Source: Streptomyces sp. NRRL F-6492 (GTDB lineage Bacteria; Actinomycetota; Actinomycetes; Streptomycetales; Streptomycetaceae). From it: DNA of 56,058 nucleotides. The notes below the pieces were generated by a model. That model had not been told where the DNA came from. It saw only the letters and a list, made by a program, of their open reading frames with translations, and ran no database searches. Positions 34,124 to 41,647 of this stretch are shown here, piece by piece; the stretch's first letter is position 1; the number at the start of each line of letters is the position of its first letter. The stretch lies in assembly GCF_001280125.1 (NCBI RefSeq), contig NZ_LGEG01000257.1, positions 1 through 56,058 of the forward strand, given 5' to 3'. A program made the position numbers and the translations under genes.

Positions 34124-34975
34124 CTAGCCGAGCGCGGCCAAGGCCTCTGCCACGCAAGCCCGTGCGTCTGAGCCGTACACCGCCAGCTCTCGAAGGTCCC
34201 CGAAGGCTCGTACGTACATCGCCACTTCGCTCGGCGTTGTGAGCGTCACCTGAGCCGTCAGAAGTTCCACATGGACCCGAGCGTCATCGAAGATGTCGAA
34301 CGTCTCCAGGGTCCATATCCCTCGCTCTCGGGTCGCGAAGGGAATCACGCCGACCGAGACGGCTGGTAGCGACATGACCGAGAGCAGGTGTCCGAGCTGG
34401 CCCGCCATGCACTCGGCGTCCCCCAGCCGGTACCGCAGTACGGCCTCCTCGATCAGGAACACGAAGCGGTGTCCCTGCTCGTGGAGGACGCGGGCTCGGG
34501 CCATCCGGGCGTCCACCGCTTCGGCCGTGTCCTTAGGCGCTCGGTGGAACCGCCCGACCGCATCCAGCAGGGCAGACGCGTACGCCGGCGTCTGGAACAG
34601 ACCCGGCATGACGTGCGAGGCATAGCCCCGGTGGAGCTTGGTCCGCTCGTACAGCGGGACACGGGACTCCTGGAGCTGTCGCAGGCCCGTGTGCTGGAGC
34701 CGCCTCCACTCCAGGTACATGGAGTCGGCCGTGCGAGACGCGGCGATGATGTCCGGAGCCTGGTCCTCGGCATCGCACCCGACGCACCAGTCGCGGATGT
34801 CCGTGTCGGACGGGGGAGTGACCGCGTTCTCGATCCGGGAGACCTTGGACTTGTGCCAGCCGCAGGACGCCGCCAGCTCATGCCCCTTCAACCCCGAATC
34901 GCGGCGGATCTCCCGCAGACGTGCGGCGACGTCCTTGCGCGCGGCCTCGACGCTGGATGACTGGTAACTGGGCAT
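34124..34975 (-). CDS. XRE-family regulator with DUF5753 domain
   Basis: 283 aa. N-terminal helix-turn-helix (VAARLREIRRDSGLKGHELA, then GWHKSKVSRIENA), followed by the C-terminal DUF5753 domain (YASHVMPGLFQTPAYASALL, FLIEEAVLRYRLGD, SVGVIPF). These regulators are abundant in Streptomyces and usually sit beside DUF397 or DUF6879 small proteins, in pairs resembling toxin-antitoxin systems; here the partners are the DUF6879-like and 81-aa genes upstream. Start ATG 34975. Ligand unknown. Confidence 0.88.
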   Translation of the reverse strand: MPSYQSSSVEAARKDVAARLREIRRDSGLKGHELAASCGWHKSKVSRIENAVTPPSDTDIRDWCVGCDAEDQAPDIIAASRTADSMYLEWRRLQHTGLRQLQESRVPLYERTKLHRGYASHVMPGLFQTPAYASALLDAVGRFHRAPKDTAEAVDARMARARVLHEQGHRFVFLIEEAVLRYRLGDAECMAGQLGHLLSVMSLPAVSVGVIPFATRERGIWTLETFDIFDDARVHVELLTAQVTLTTPSEVAMYVRAFGDLRELAVYGSDARACVAEALAALG

Positions 34976-35002
34976 GAGCTGGTGGCGAACCGCTGGAGCG
35001 GG

Positions 35003-35527
35003 TTAGACCATGAACCTCTCGTGCGATGTGGCGCGTTCCCAGACCGACTCGAACGCGTCGGCGCAGAGCTTGACCACCTCGGGGGCCTCGTTCAGCTCGT
35101 GGCTCACGAACTCCCCGTCTCCGGCGAAGTGACCGAAGCGGATCAGGCGGTCGTCGAACAGCCAGAAGTCGGCGCCGGGCAGAGCCAGCGTGGCGGCCTC
35201 GGGGCGGGGAAGCCAGCGGATCAGCTCACCGGCCCCGACGTTCAGGTGCGTACCCGCGTGCTCGTACCGGATGTACTCGCTCACCGGCACGGACACGATG
35301 CGGGCTCGGCGCATGACGACGCCACGAGCCGTGGCCTCTCGCACGAGGTCGAGCCAGTCACGCCGACGCTCGACGGAAGCCGGGCTGATCTCTCCCAGCT
35401 CTCGCCACTCGGCGAAGTCCGCGTCCTCCGAGGCGATGCCGTACGAGTCGCGCAGCTCCAGGTGGACGGCCGATCTCCGGCACCCTGCGATCAGCTCACT
35501 GAACGGCGGCACGCTGCTCGGCTTCAT
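35003..35527 (-). CDS. DUF6879-like protein
   Basis: 174 aa. Features: VHLELRDSYGI, then FAEWRELGEISP, RRDWLDLVREATARGV, VRRARIVSVPVSEYIRYEH-like segment, and FWLFDDRLIRFGHF. This pattern is common in Streptomyces next to XRE-DUF5753 regulators. Biochemical role unknown; some authors regard such pairs as stress or toxin-antitoxin-like. ATG 35527 has GGAAGG upstream and overlaps the end of the 81-aa gene by 32 bases. Confidence 0.75.
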   Translation of the reverse strand: MKPSSVPPFSELIAGCRRSAVHLELRDSYGIASEDADFAEWRELGEISPASVERRRDWLDLVREATARGVVMRRARIVSVPVSEYIRYEHAGTHLNVGAGELIRWLPRPEAATLALPGADFWLFDDRLIRFGHFAGDGEFVSHELNEAPEVVKLCADAFESVWERATSHERFMV

Positions 35528-35741
35528 CACACGCCTTCCTGATCTGATCCACCATGCTCGCCGGGATGCGGAACACGCCCTCGGTTTCCGGGATGCTGCC
35601 TGTCTTGAGGCATTCCGCTTCGGTCGCCTCGTCGGCCTTCCAACCCTGGAGAACAAGGTCCGCCGACTTCTCGTCCACCCACACGCTGGGGCAGTTGTCG
35701 CCGTTGCTGTTGGGGTCCTTGCCGAAGAAGACTAGAGCCAT
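35496..35741 (-). CDS. Small conserved protein upstream of the DUF6879 gene
   Basis: 81 aa. MALVFFGKDPNSNGDNCPSV, WVDEKSADLVLQGWKADE and a C-terminal helix VDQIRKACDEAEQ. I recognise it as a frequent companion of DUF6879 and XRE genes in Streptomyces; no function is known. GGGAG precedes ATG 35741. It overlaps the next gene, so the two are translationally coupled. Confidence 0.7.
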   Translation of the reverse strand: MALVFFGKDPNSNGDNCPSVWVDEKSADLVLQGWKADEATEAECLKTGSIPETEGVFRIPASMVDQIRKACDEAEQRAAVQ

Positions 35742-35893
35742 GGCCTTGCTCCCTGACTACTCGGTTGCGTCTGGTTGCACGAGCGTCACCCGCTCGACCA
35801 GGCATGGTCAAGAACATCCTCGGCCAGCCCGAGACGGGTAACAGGAGCCCCGCACCCGGCGTGAACGCGCCTCGCCGGCGCGGAGGGCCCTCC
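35742..35893 (-). promoter_or_regulatory. Upstream region of the DUF6879 cassette with direct repeat
   Basis: GGTTGC occurs at 35763-35768 and 35773-35778 (10-bp period, one helical turn) about 25 bases before the cassette start; it could be the XRE operator. The rest of this gap up to the kinase stop at 35894 shows nothing else. Confidence 0.4.
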
Positions 35894-37990
35894 TCACTCC
35901 CCGTACACCGGCATCGCCGCGATCCGGCCGTCCCGGACGAGGAAGACGCGGTTGCCGCCGCTCGCCATCCGGTAGCCGCCCGCGCCCTTCATGCCGAGGG
36001 AGAAGAGGCGGTCGTGGGTCTCCTTGTGGACGACCTGGAGGCGGCTGCCGTCGGGGGCGTGGAGCCAGACCGTCGCGCCCTCCACGGCCGGGGGCGAGAT
36101 CGTGCCGGGGCCCGTGCCGTCCAGGACCTCGTACCAGTCCGTGGTCGGGAAGCGGACGCCCGCCAGGGTGCCGTAGCGGTAGGCGTTGTAGGAGTTGACC
36201 GCGAAGACGGCGACGCCGCTCGCGGTGGGGGTGCCCCAGCCGACCTCCTCCCGCCCGGCCTCCTCCTTCCACAGGAGGTCGCCCCGGTCGAGGCGGCGGG
36301 CGGTCAGTTCGGGGCCGCCGAAGTAGACGATGTTGCTGCCGAACGCCGGAGCCTGCCCGTCGGTGCCCTGGCCCGTGAACTGCCATTCCGTCCGGCCGGT
36401 CCCGGTGTGGAGGGCGGCGACCCGGCCGTCCCTGCCGTGGATCACGAGCCTGCCGTCGCCCACGACGGCCCGCGCGGCGCCGTTCGGGGAGCGGGGCGAG
36501 GTCATCGGGCGCGTCCAGGCGGTGGCGAGGGTCCAGGCGTCGACGGCCCGCAGCTCGTTCTCCTCCGTCACCAGGTAGACCCGCGCGTGGTCGGCGGCGA
36601 GGACGTCCCGCACGCCGGACCCGCTCCGCCAGACGGGCCGGCCGGTGGAGGCGACGAACGCGCGCAGGGAGCCGTCCCCGCCGACGCCGACCACCATCCG
36701 GTCCGCGACGGACACGAAACCGGCGCCCGCGGCGACGTCCTCCGCCCGCCACCGCTCCTTCCCGTCCGTCACGGACAGGGCGAGCAGCCCGCCCCTCTCC
36801 GCCCGCACGATCACCACGTCCCTTACCGGCAGCGGGAGTTCCTCCCCCGGCCCCGTCCCGTCGACCGGGCCCCACAGCGGCTCCGGCGCCTCGCCCGGCT
36901 CGGTGTCGACGACCGAGGCGAAGGCCGCCTCGGGGGTCGCCGCGGCCGGCGGCACGTCCGCGGTCGGTGACTTTCCGCCCCGGTTCAGCCACCAGGCGCC
37001 CGCCCCGCCGCCCGCGCCGAGCACCGCCACGCCCACGGCCGCCCCGGTGAGGAAACGGCGCCGGGACGGCGGACCCGACCCGGGCACGGTGGTGTCGGCG
37101 GGCGCCGTCAGACGCCTCACCGCGGCCTCGCGCCGCTTGATGTCCTCCGCGAGCGGCCCCTTGCGCCACACCCGGTCCGCGTCCTTCGGCGGCGCGAAGG
37201 CCGCGGCGATCCCCGGGGGCGCCGGACGGAGCGCCGGGTCCTTCGCCAGGCACGGGCCGATCAGCTCCCGCAGCTCCGGCGGCACCCCGCTCAGGTCCGG
37301 GGCGCCGTGCACCACCTCGTACTGGAGCGCCGCCACGTGCGCGGCGTCGAAGGCGCGCCGCCCGCTCGCCGCGTGGACCAGGACCGCCCCGAGCGAGAAG
37401 ACGTCGGCCGGCGGGCCGACGCGCTGCCCGAGGACCTGCTCCGGGGCCCCGTACCCCGGCGTGACCGGGATCTGGCCGGTGGTGGTGAGGGTGAGGCCGT
37501 GCTCGGGGCGGGCGATGCCGAAGTCGATGACCCGGGGGCCGGTCGAGGTCAGCACGATGTTCGCGGGCTTGAGGTCCCGGTGCACGAGCCCGGCCGCGTG
37601 GATGTCGTACAGCGCCCCGGCGAGCCGGGCGGCGAGGGCGCGGACCGCCGGCGGGTCCAGCGGCCCGTACGCGCGGACGGCCTCGTCGAGGGTCGGTCCG
37701 GCGAGGAACTCGGCCGCGATCCACGGCCGCCCGCCCTCGGTCCGCGCCCCGAGGATCCGCGCCACGCCCCCGCCGGTGACCGCCCGCGCCATGTCGGCCT
37801 CGCGGACGAACCGCTGGGCGAGGTGCGGGTCGTGGGCGAGCTCGGGGCGCAGGACCTTGACGGCGGCGGGCGTCCCGGCGCCGTCCCGGCCGACGTACAC
37901 CTTGCCCATGCCGCCCTCGCCGAGGACGCCGAGGAGCCGGTACGGGCCGAGCCGGAGCGGATCGCCGGCGGCGAGGGGCTGAGGGGTCAT
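35894..37990 (-). CDS. Ser/Thr kinase with extracytoplasmic beta-propeller and internal Tat-like motif
   Basis: 698 aa. The kinase domain (13-265) is intact: GEGGMGKV, Lys45 in AAVKVL, HRDLKPAN with Asp140, DFG 156-158. A linker ends in SRRRFL (309-314) directly before a membrane helix (about 313-334). The C-terminal 350 residues show PQQ-type beta-propeller repeats (GDGSLRAFVASTGRPVW, GTGRTEWQF, VFLVRDGRI). Such propellers are usually sensors outside the cell. GGAAG precedes ATG 37990. It is the last of three kinase-fold genes in tandem, 53 bases behind the next. Confidence 0.92.
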   Translation of the reverse strand: MTPQPLAAGDPLRLGPYRLLGVLGEGGMGKVYVGRDGAGTPAAVKVLRPELAHDPHLAQRFVREADMARAVTGGGVARILGARTEGGRPWIAAEFLAGPTLDEAVRAYGPLDPPAVRALAARLAGALYDIHAAGLVHRDLKPANIVLTSTGPRVIDFGIARPEHGLTLTTTGQIPVTPGYGAPEQVLGQRVGPPADVFSLGAVLVHAASGRRAFDAAHVAALQYEVVHGAPDLSGVPPELRELIGPCLAKDPALRPAPPGIAAAFAPPKDADRVWRKGPLAEDIKRREAAVRRLTAPADTTVPGSGPPSRRRFLTGAAVGVAVLGAGGGAGAWWLNRGGKSPTADVPPAAATPEAAFASVVDTEPGEAPEPLWGPVDGTGPGEELPLPVRDVVIVRAERGGLLALSVTDGKERWRAEDVAAGAGFVSVADRMVVGVGGDGSLRAFVASTGRPVWRSGSGVRDVLAADHARVYLVTEENELRAVDAWTLATAWTRPMTSPRSPNGAARAVVGDGRLVIHGRDGRVAALHTGTGRTEWQFTGQGTDGQAPAFGSNIVYFGGPELTARRLDRGDLLWKEEAGREEVGWGTPTASGVAVFAVNSYNAYRYGTLAGVRFPTTDWYEVLDGTGPGTISPPAVEGATVWLHAPDGSRLQVVHKETHDRLFSLGMKGAGGYRMASGGNRVFLVRDGRIAAMPVYGE

Positions 37991-38043
37991 GGGAACGCTT
38001 CCGGGGAGAGGGGCGGGCGAGGGGTGGGGCGGGGACGGGTTCG

Positions 38044-40233
38044 TCAGGCGAGCGGGAGGGACACCACGGACGTCGCGCCGGCCCCGAAGAGCCGGGTCCT
38101 CTCCTTGTCGGTCACGAAGCGGCTCGCCTCCGTCCGGAAGACCCAGTCCGAGCGGTAGCCGTCCAGGGCGACCGCGTGGAGGCCGCCGCGCACGGGCGTG
38201 TACACGTACTTCTCGCCGACCACGGGGGTGGCGAAGAGGTACGGGGACAGGGAGCGGCCGGACGGCGCCTCCGTCCGGTGCCTGCGGCCGTCGCCGGCCC
38301 CGACGGACACCAGGCCCGGGGTCTCGCGCCGCTCCTGCGCGTGGACGAGGCCGTCCGCGACGGCCGGCACCCCGTAGCAGGTGGGGGCGGAACCGGAGCC
38401 GTACTCCCAGGCGACGGCGCCGTCCGTGAGGCGCAGGGCCCGCAGCCGGTCGCCGCCCAGGTAGACGTGCCGCTCGTCGGTCACCAGCTGACCGGGGACG
38501 TACGAGGAGGACTCCTTCAGGGGCAGCCGCCGCTGCCACAGCTGCCGGCCGGTGCGCACGTCGCGCGCCTGGACCAGGAAGGAGTCCAGGTCGCCGCTGT
38601 TCTTGCCGAGGACCAGCCGGTCGCCGACGACCCGGGAGAGCCAGGGGCGGACGCCGTCCCACGCGTACGGCCGCCGCCACAGCTCCCGGCCCTCGCGCAC
38701 GTCGACGGCGATCAGGTGCCAGCCGGTGTCGTCCCGGTCGCCGGAGACGTCCCAGTCGCCCCGCCGGGAGGCGGCGAAGAGCACGCCGTCGGAGGCGGTG
38801 AGGAGTTCGGTGCCCTTGTAGGAGCCCTCGAAGCCCTTCAGGTCGATCGCCCGGGCCGTCTCCGCGCCGGTGCGGGCCACGCGCGTACGGATGTGGAGGA
38901 CGCCGGGGCCCTCGAACTCGCCGCTCGACAGGTGGAAGACCGTGCCGTCGGTGGTGATCTGACGGGGCTCCGTCACCGCGCTCTCCGACCAGAGTTCGGC
39001 GCCGTCGCGCATGCCGAGCGCCCGGAACTCCGCGGTCTCGGCGAAGCCGACGACACCGTCCGCGACCAGCGGGGTGATCCGCTGCTCGCGGTCGAACGCC
39101 TTGCCCTGCCACAGCGGCGCGGGCGCCCCGTCCGCGGCCGTCGGGGCGGGGACGGCGGTGGGCCCGGCGGTGGCCCCGCCGGACGGTGCGGCGTCCCGCC
39201 GCGCGCCCCGCCACGCCCAGAGGCCGCCGCCCGCGCCCGCCGCCCCGAGCAGGACGGCGCCGCCCGCGGAGAACAGCCGGCGGCGGGAGAGCGGGGCGGC
39301 GGGCGCGGTCTGCGCCGCGACGGCCCCCTCCGGGGCCGGGAGCCGGTGCGGGGCGTGCAGCCACACGTCGGTCGCCCGGCGGCCGATGTCGGCGAGGACC
39401 AGCGGGGGCAGGTGGTCCGCGAACTCCCCGTGCCCGTCGTGCAGGTGCTCCACGAGGACGGCGGTGGTGGGGCGGGCCGCCGGGTCCTTGGCGAGGCACG
39501 CCGTCAGGAGCGGCAGCAGCGCCTCCGGCACGCCGGTGAGGTCGGGCTCGGCGTACCGCACGCGGTACAGGAGGTCGGCGGGGGAGCCCGTGCCGAAGGG
39601 CCCGTGGCCGGCGGCCGCGAAGACGAGGACGCCGGCGAGCGCGAACACGTCGCCCGCCGGGCCGTGTTCGTGTCCGCCCGCCTGCTCCGGCGACATGAAC
39701 GCCGGGGTGCCGGCCGCCGTCCCGGTGCGGGTGAGGTGGTCGTCGCCGGCCGCGCGGGCGATGCCGAAGTCGATGATCTTCGGGCCGTGGGCGGTGACGA
39801 GGACGTTCGAGGGCTTCAGGTCGCGGTGGACCACCTCCGAGGAGTGCAGCTGGGCGAGGGCCCCGGCGAGCGCGGCGCCGAGCGCGCGGACGGTCGGCTC
39901 GGGGAGCGGGCCGCCGAGCGCGACGGCGTCGTCCAGGGGCGGCCCGAGGACGTACTCGGTGGCCAGCCACGGGGTCTCGGCCAGCGGGTCGGCGTCGACG
40001 ACGGCCGCGCCGTGGCGCGCGCCGATGATCCGCGCCGCGTCCGTCTCCAGCCGGAACCGGCCGCGGAAGGCGGGATCGGCGGCGAGCCGGGCGTGCACGG
40101 TCTTCAGGGCGACCGTCCGGCCGCCCGGGGTCCGCGCCAGATAGACCGTGCCCATGCCGCCGGCGCCGAGGCGGGCGAGGAGACGGTACGTGGCGACGGC
40201 GGCCGGGTCGTCGTGGGTCAGGGGCGACAGCAT
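38044..40233 (-). CDS. Ser/Thr kinase with extracytoplasmic beta-propeller (second copy)
   Basis: 729 aa, same architecture as the downstream paralogue. Gly loop GAGGMGTV, Lys44 in VALKTV, HRDLKPSN with Asp138, DFG 155-157. SRRRLF (316-321) precedes the membrane helix (about 322-342). The C-terminal 380 residues form PQQ-type propeller blades (LIAVDVREGRELWRRPY, DVRTGRQLWQRR, ALRLTDGAVAWEYG). Probably arose by duplication. ATG 40233 is chosen because the kinase domain begins about 15 residues later; the open frame upstream is antiphase to the pseudokinase gene. Confidence 0.92.
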   Translation of the reverse strand: MLSPLTHDDPAAVATYRLLARLGAGGMGTVYLARTPGGRTVALKTVHARLAADPAFRGRFRLETDAARIIGARHGAAVVDADPLAETPWLATEYVLGPPLDDAVALGGPLPEPTVRALGAALAGALAQLHSSEVVHRDLKPSNVLVTAHGPKIIDFGIARAAGDDHLTRTGTAAGTPAFMSPEQAGGHEHGPAGDVFALAGVLVFAAAGHGPFGTGSPADLLYRVRYAEPDLTGVPEALLPLLTACLAKDPAARPTTAVLVEHLHDGHGEFADHLPPLVLADIGRRATDVWLHAPHRLPAPEGAVAAQTAPAAPLSRRRLFSAGGAVLLGAAGAGGGLWAWRGARRDAAPSGGATAGPTAVPAPTAADGAPAPLWQGKAFDREQRITPLVADGVVGFAETAEFRALGMRDGAELWSESAVTEPRQITTDGTVFHLSSGEFEGPGVLHIRTRVARTGAETARAIDLKGFEGSYKGTELLTASDGVLFAASRRGDWDVSGDRDDTGWHLIAVDVREGRELWRRPYAWDGVRPWLSRVVGDRLVLGKNSGDLDSFLVQARDVRTGRQLWQRRLPLKESSSYVPGQLVTDERHVYLGGDRLRALRLTDGAVAWEYGSGSAPTCYGVPAVADGLVHAQERRETPGLVSVGAGDGRRHRTEAPSGRSLSPYLFATPVVGEKYVYTPVRGGLHAVALDGYRSDWVFRTEASRFVTDKERTRLFGAGATSVVSLPLA

Positions 40234-40295
40234 GAGGTCAGGTCCGTGCGATCCAGGGGTGGGGGCGTTCAGGCGGGTACGGGCGCGGGGCGCGT

Positions 40296-41216
40296 TCAGG
40301 CGGGTACGGGGCCGGGGGCCGCCCGTCCGGGGAGCGGCGGCGGCTCGGCGGCGAGGAGCTCGGCGGACTGGCGGGCGAGCGCGGCGACCACCCGGCCGGG
40401 CAGCCACCCGGGGGAGAGCGGGGAGGCGGCGGGGGCCGGCGGGGCGAGCGAGGCCGCCAGGGCGGCGGCGGTGGGCCGGTCGGCGGGGTCGCGGGCCAGA
40501 CAGGCGGCGACCACCGGCCGCAGTCCGGGCGGCAGCTCGTCGCGCTCGGGCACGGTGTGGCCGGTGGCGGCGTACGCGAGGACGGCGCCGAGCGCGAACA
40601 CGTCCCCCGGCGGGCGCGGGCGTCCCCCGGCCGCCTGCTCGGGGGCGAGGGCCCCGGGATCGACCCCGGGCAGCGCGGCGCGCGGCTCGCCGTCGGGCCC
40701 CGCGGCCCGTACCGCCCCGAAACAGCTCAGCAGCGGCCCGCCGGCGGCGATCAGCACGGCGGCCGGGGAGACCCCGGCGTGCGCGAGGCCCCCCGCGTGC
40801 ACGGCGGCGAGCGTCTCGGCGAGCGCGACCCCGACGCCCCGCACGACCGCCTCCGGCAGCGGCCCGCCGTGGACGGCGAGGGCGACGGGGAGGGGGAGGA
40901 CGGGGAGGTAGGGGGTGGCGTACCAGGCGGGGGCGGTGGGTCCGGGTCCGGCTCCGGGCTCCGGGGAGGGGGCCGACACCTCCGTCACCGGCGCCAGCCA
41001 CGGCCCCGCCAGGTGGCGCCCCGCCCCGGCCTCCGCCGCGAAGCGGGCCGGGTCGGCGCCCGGCAGCGGGGTGCTCAGCAGGACCGTGCGCCCGTCCTCG
41101 CCCCGGGCCACGAACCGGCGGCAGGGGGCGGGGGAGCCGGGCGGATCGAGACGGGTGACCAGCCGGTACGGTCCGATCCGCCGCGCGGACTCCCGTCGCG
41201 TGCGCGCCTGTTCCAC
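40296..41216 (-). CDS. Pseudokinase of the kinase cluster
   Basis: 306 aa with a recognisable kinase fold (RRIGPYRLVTRLD start, ALAPEQAAGG for the APE region, GDVFALGAVLAYAATG for helix F), but every catalytic motif is lost. The ATP lysine position reads VLLST, HRDLKPAN reads HAGVSPAA (146-153), and DFG reads CFG (165-167). It cannot phosphorylate by the normal mechanism and may act as a scaffold or allosteric partner for the two kinases downstream. No membrane helix. GTG 41216 follows a G-rich stretch. First gene of the block, 62 bases before the next. Confidence 0.85.
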   Translation of the reverse strand: MEQARTRRESARRIGPYRLVTRLDPPGSPAPCRRFVARGEDGRTVLLSTPLPGADPARFAAEAGAGRHLAGPWLAPVTEVSAPSPEPGAGPGPTAPAWYATPYLPVLPLPVALAVHGGPLPEAVVRGVGVALAETLAAVHAGGLAHAGVSPAAVLIAAGGPLLSCFGAVRAAGPDGEPRAALPGVDPGALAPEQAAGGRPRPPGDVFALGAVLAYAATGHTVPERDELPPGLRPVVAACLARDPADRPTAAALAASLAPPAPAASPLSPGWLPGRVVAALARQSAELLAAEPPPLPGRAAPGPVPA

Positions 41217-41296
41217 CGGCTCGTCCCCCCGTAGCTCCGACGCCCCGGGGCCACCGGAGCGGGAACGAGCCTATCGAGACGTCGCGCTCCGGCCAC

Positions 41297-41340
41297 GGGA
41301 GGGGCGCGGGAGGGGCGCGGGAGGGCCACGAGAGGGGCGC
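41297..41340. repeat. 11-bp tandem repeat
   Basis: Four units of GGGAGGGGCGC (units 3 and 4 degenerate) between the kinase cluster and the tRNA terminator. Confidence 0.8.
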
Positions 41341-41348
41341 GGGAACGG

Positions 41349-41383
41349 CCTCGGCCCCCGGACCGAGGGTCCGGGGGCCGAGG
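41349..41383 (-). terminator. Terminator of the tRNA-Cys gene
   Basis: Perfect 16-bp stem (CCTCGGCCCCCGGACC with its complement) and loop GAG, nine bases past the tRNA 3' end. Confidence 0.85.
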
Positions 41384-41391
41384 CGCTGCGG

Positions 41392-41463
41392 AGACCGTGG
41401 CGGGAATTGAACCCGCGTAACTCGCTTTGCAGGCGAGTCCCTGAACCACTCGGGCACACGGTC
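41392..41463 (-). tRNA. tRNA-Cys (GCA)
   Basis: Acceptor GACCGTG / CACGGTC, anticodon stem CTCGC / GCGAG with loop CTGCAAA (anticodon GCA), T-arm GCGGGTTCAATTCCCGC. CCA is not encoded. 72 nt without CCA. No integration-site duplication was seen beside it. Confidence 0.95.
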
Positions 41464-41632
41464 GTGCGGTGGCGACGAGTACGACGGTAGGGCGCGGTCC
41501 GAGGGGGCTCAAGGGTGCGCGGGGCCGTGCCACGCGACTGCCACACGCCCGCAACACTCCGTTCGCGGTCGTAGGTCCGAGGGCCGAGCGGTCACCGGAC
41601 TTCCGACAGGGGTCATTCAGGTCTACACCTCT

Positions 41633-41647
41633 TACTCTGGGGGGATG
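41633..41647 (+). promoter_or_regulatory. Leaderless -10 of the MFS gene
   Basis: TACTCT (41633-41638), six G, ATG 41645. The G-run is too close to the start to be a normal ribosome binding site. Confidence 0.5.

Noticed and set aside
32511..35895. Attachment-site direct repeats flanking the island
   Set aside because: Only the short GGGCCCTCC is shared by both edges, which is expected by chance in such GC-rich DNA.
41392..41463. tRNA-Cys as integration site of the island
   Set aside because: The island lies more than 5 kb away with the kinase cluster in between, and no duplicated tRNA end was found.
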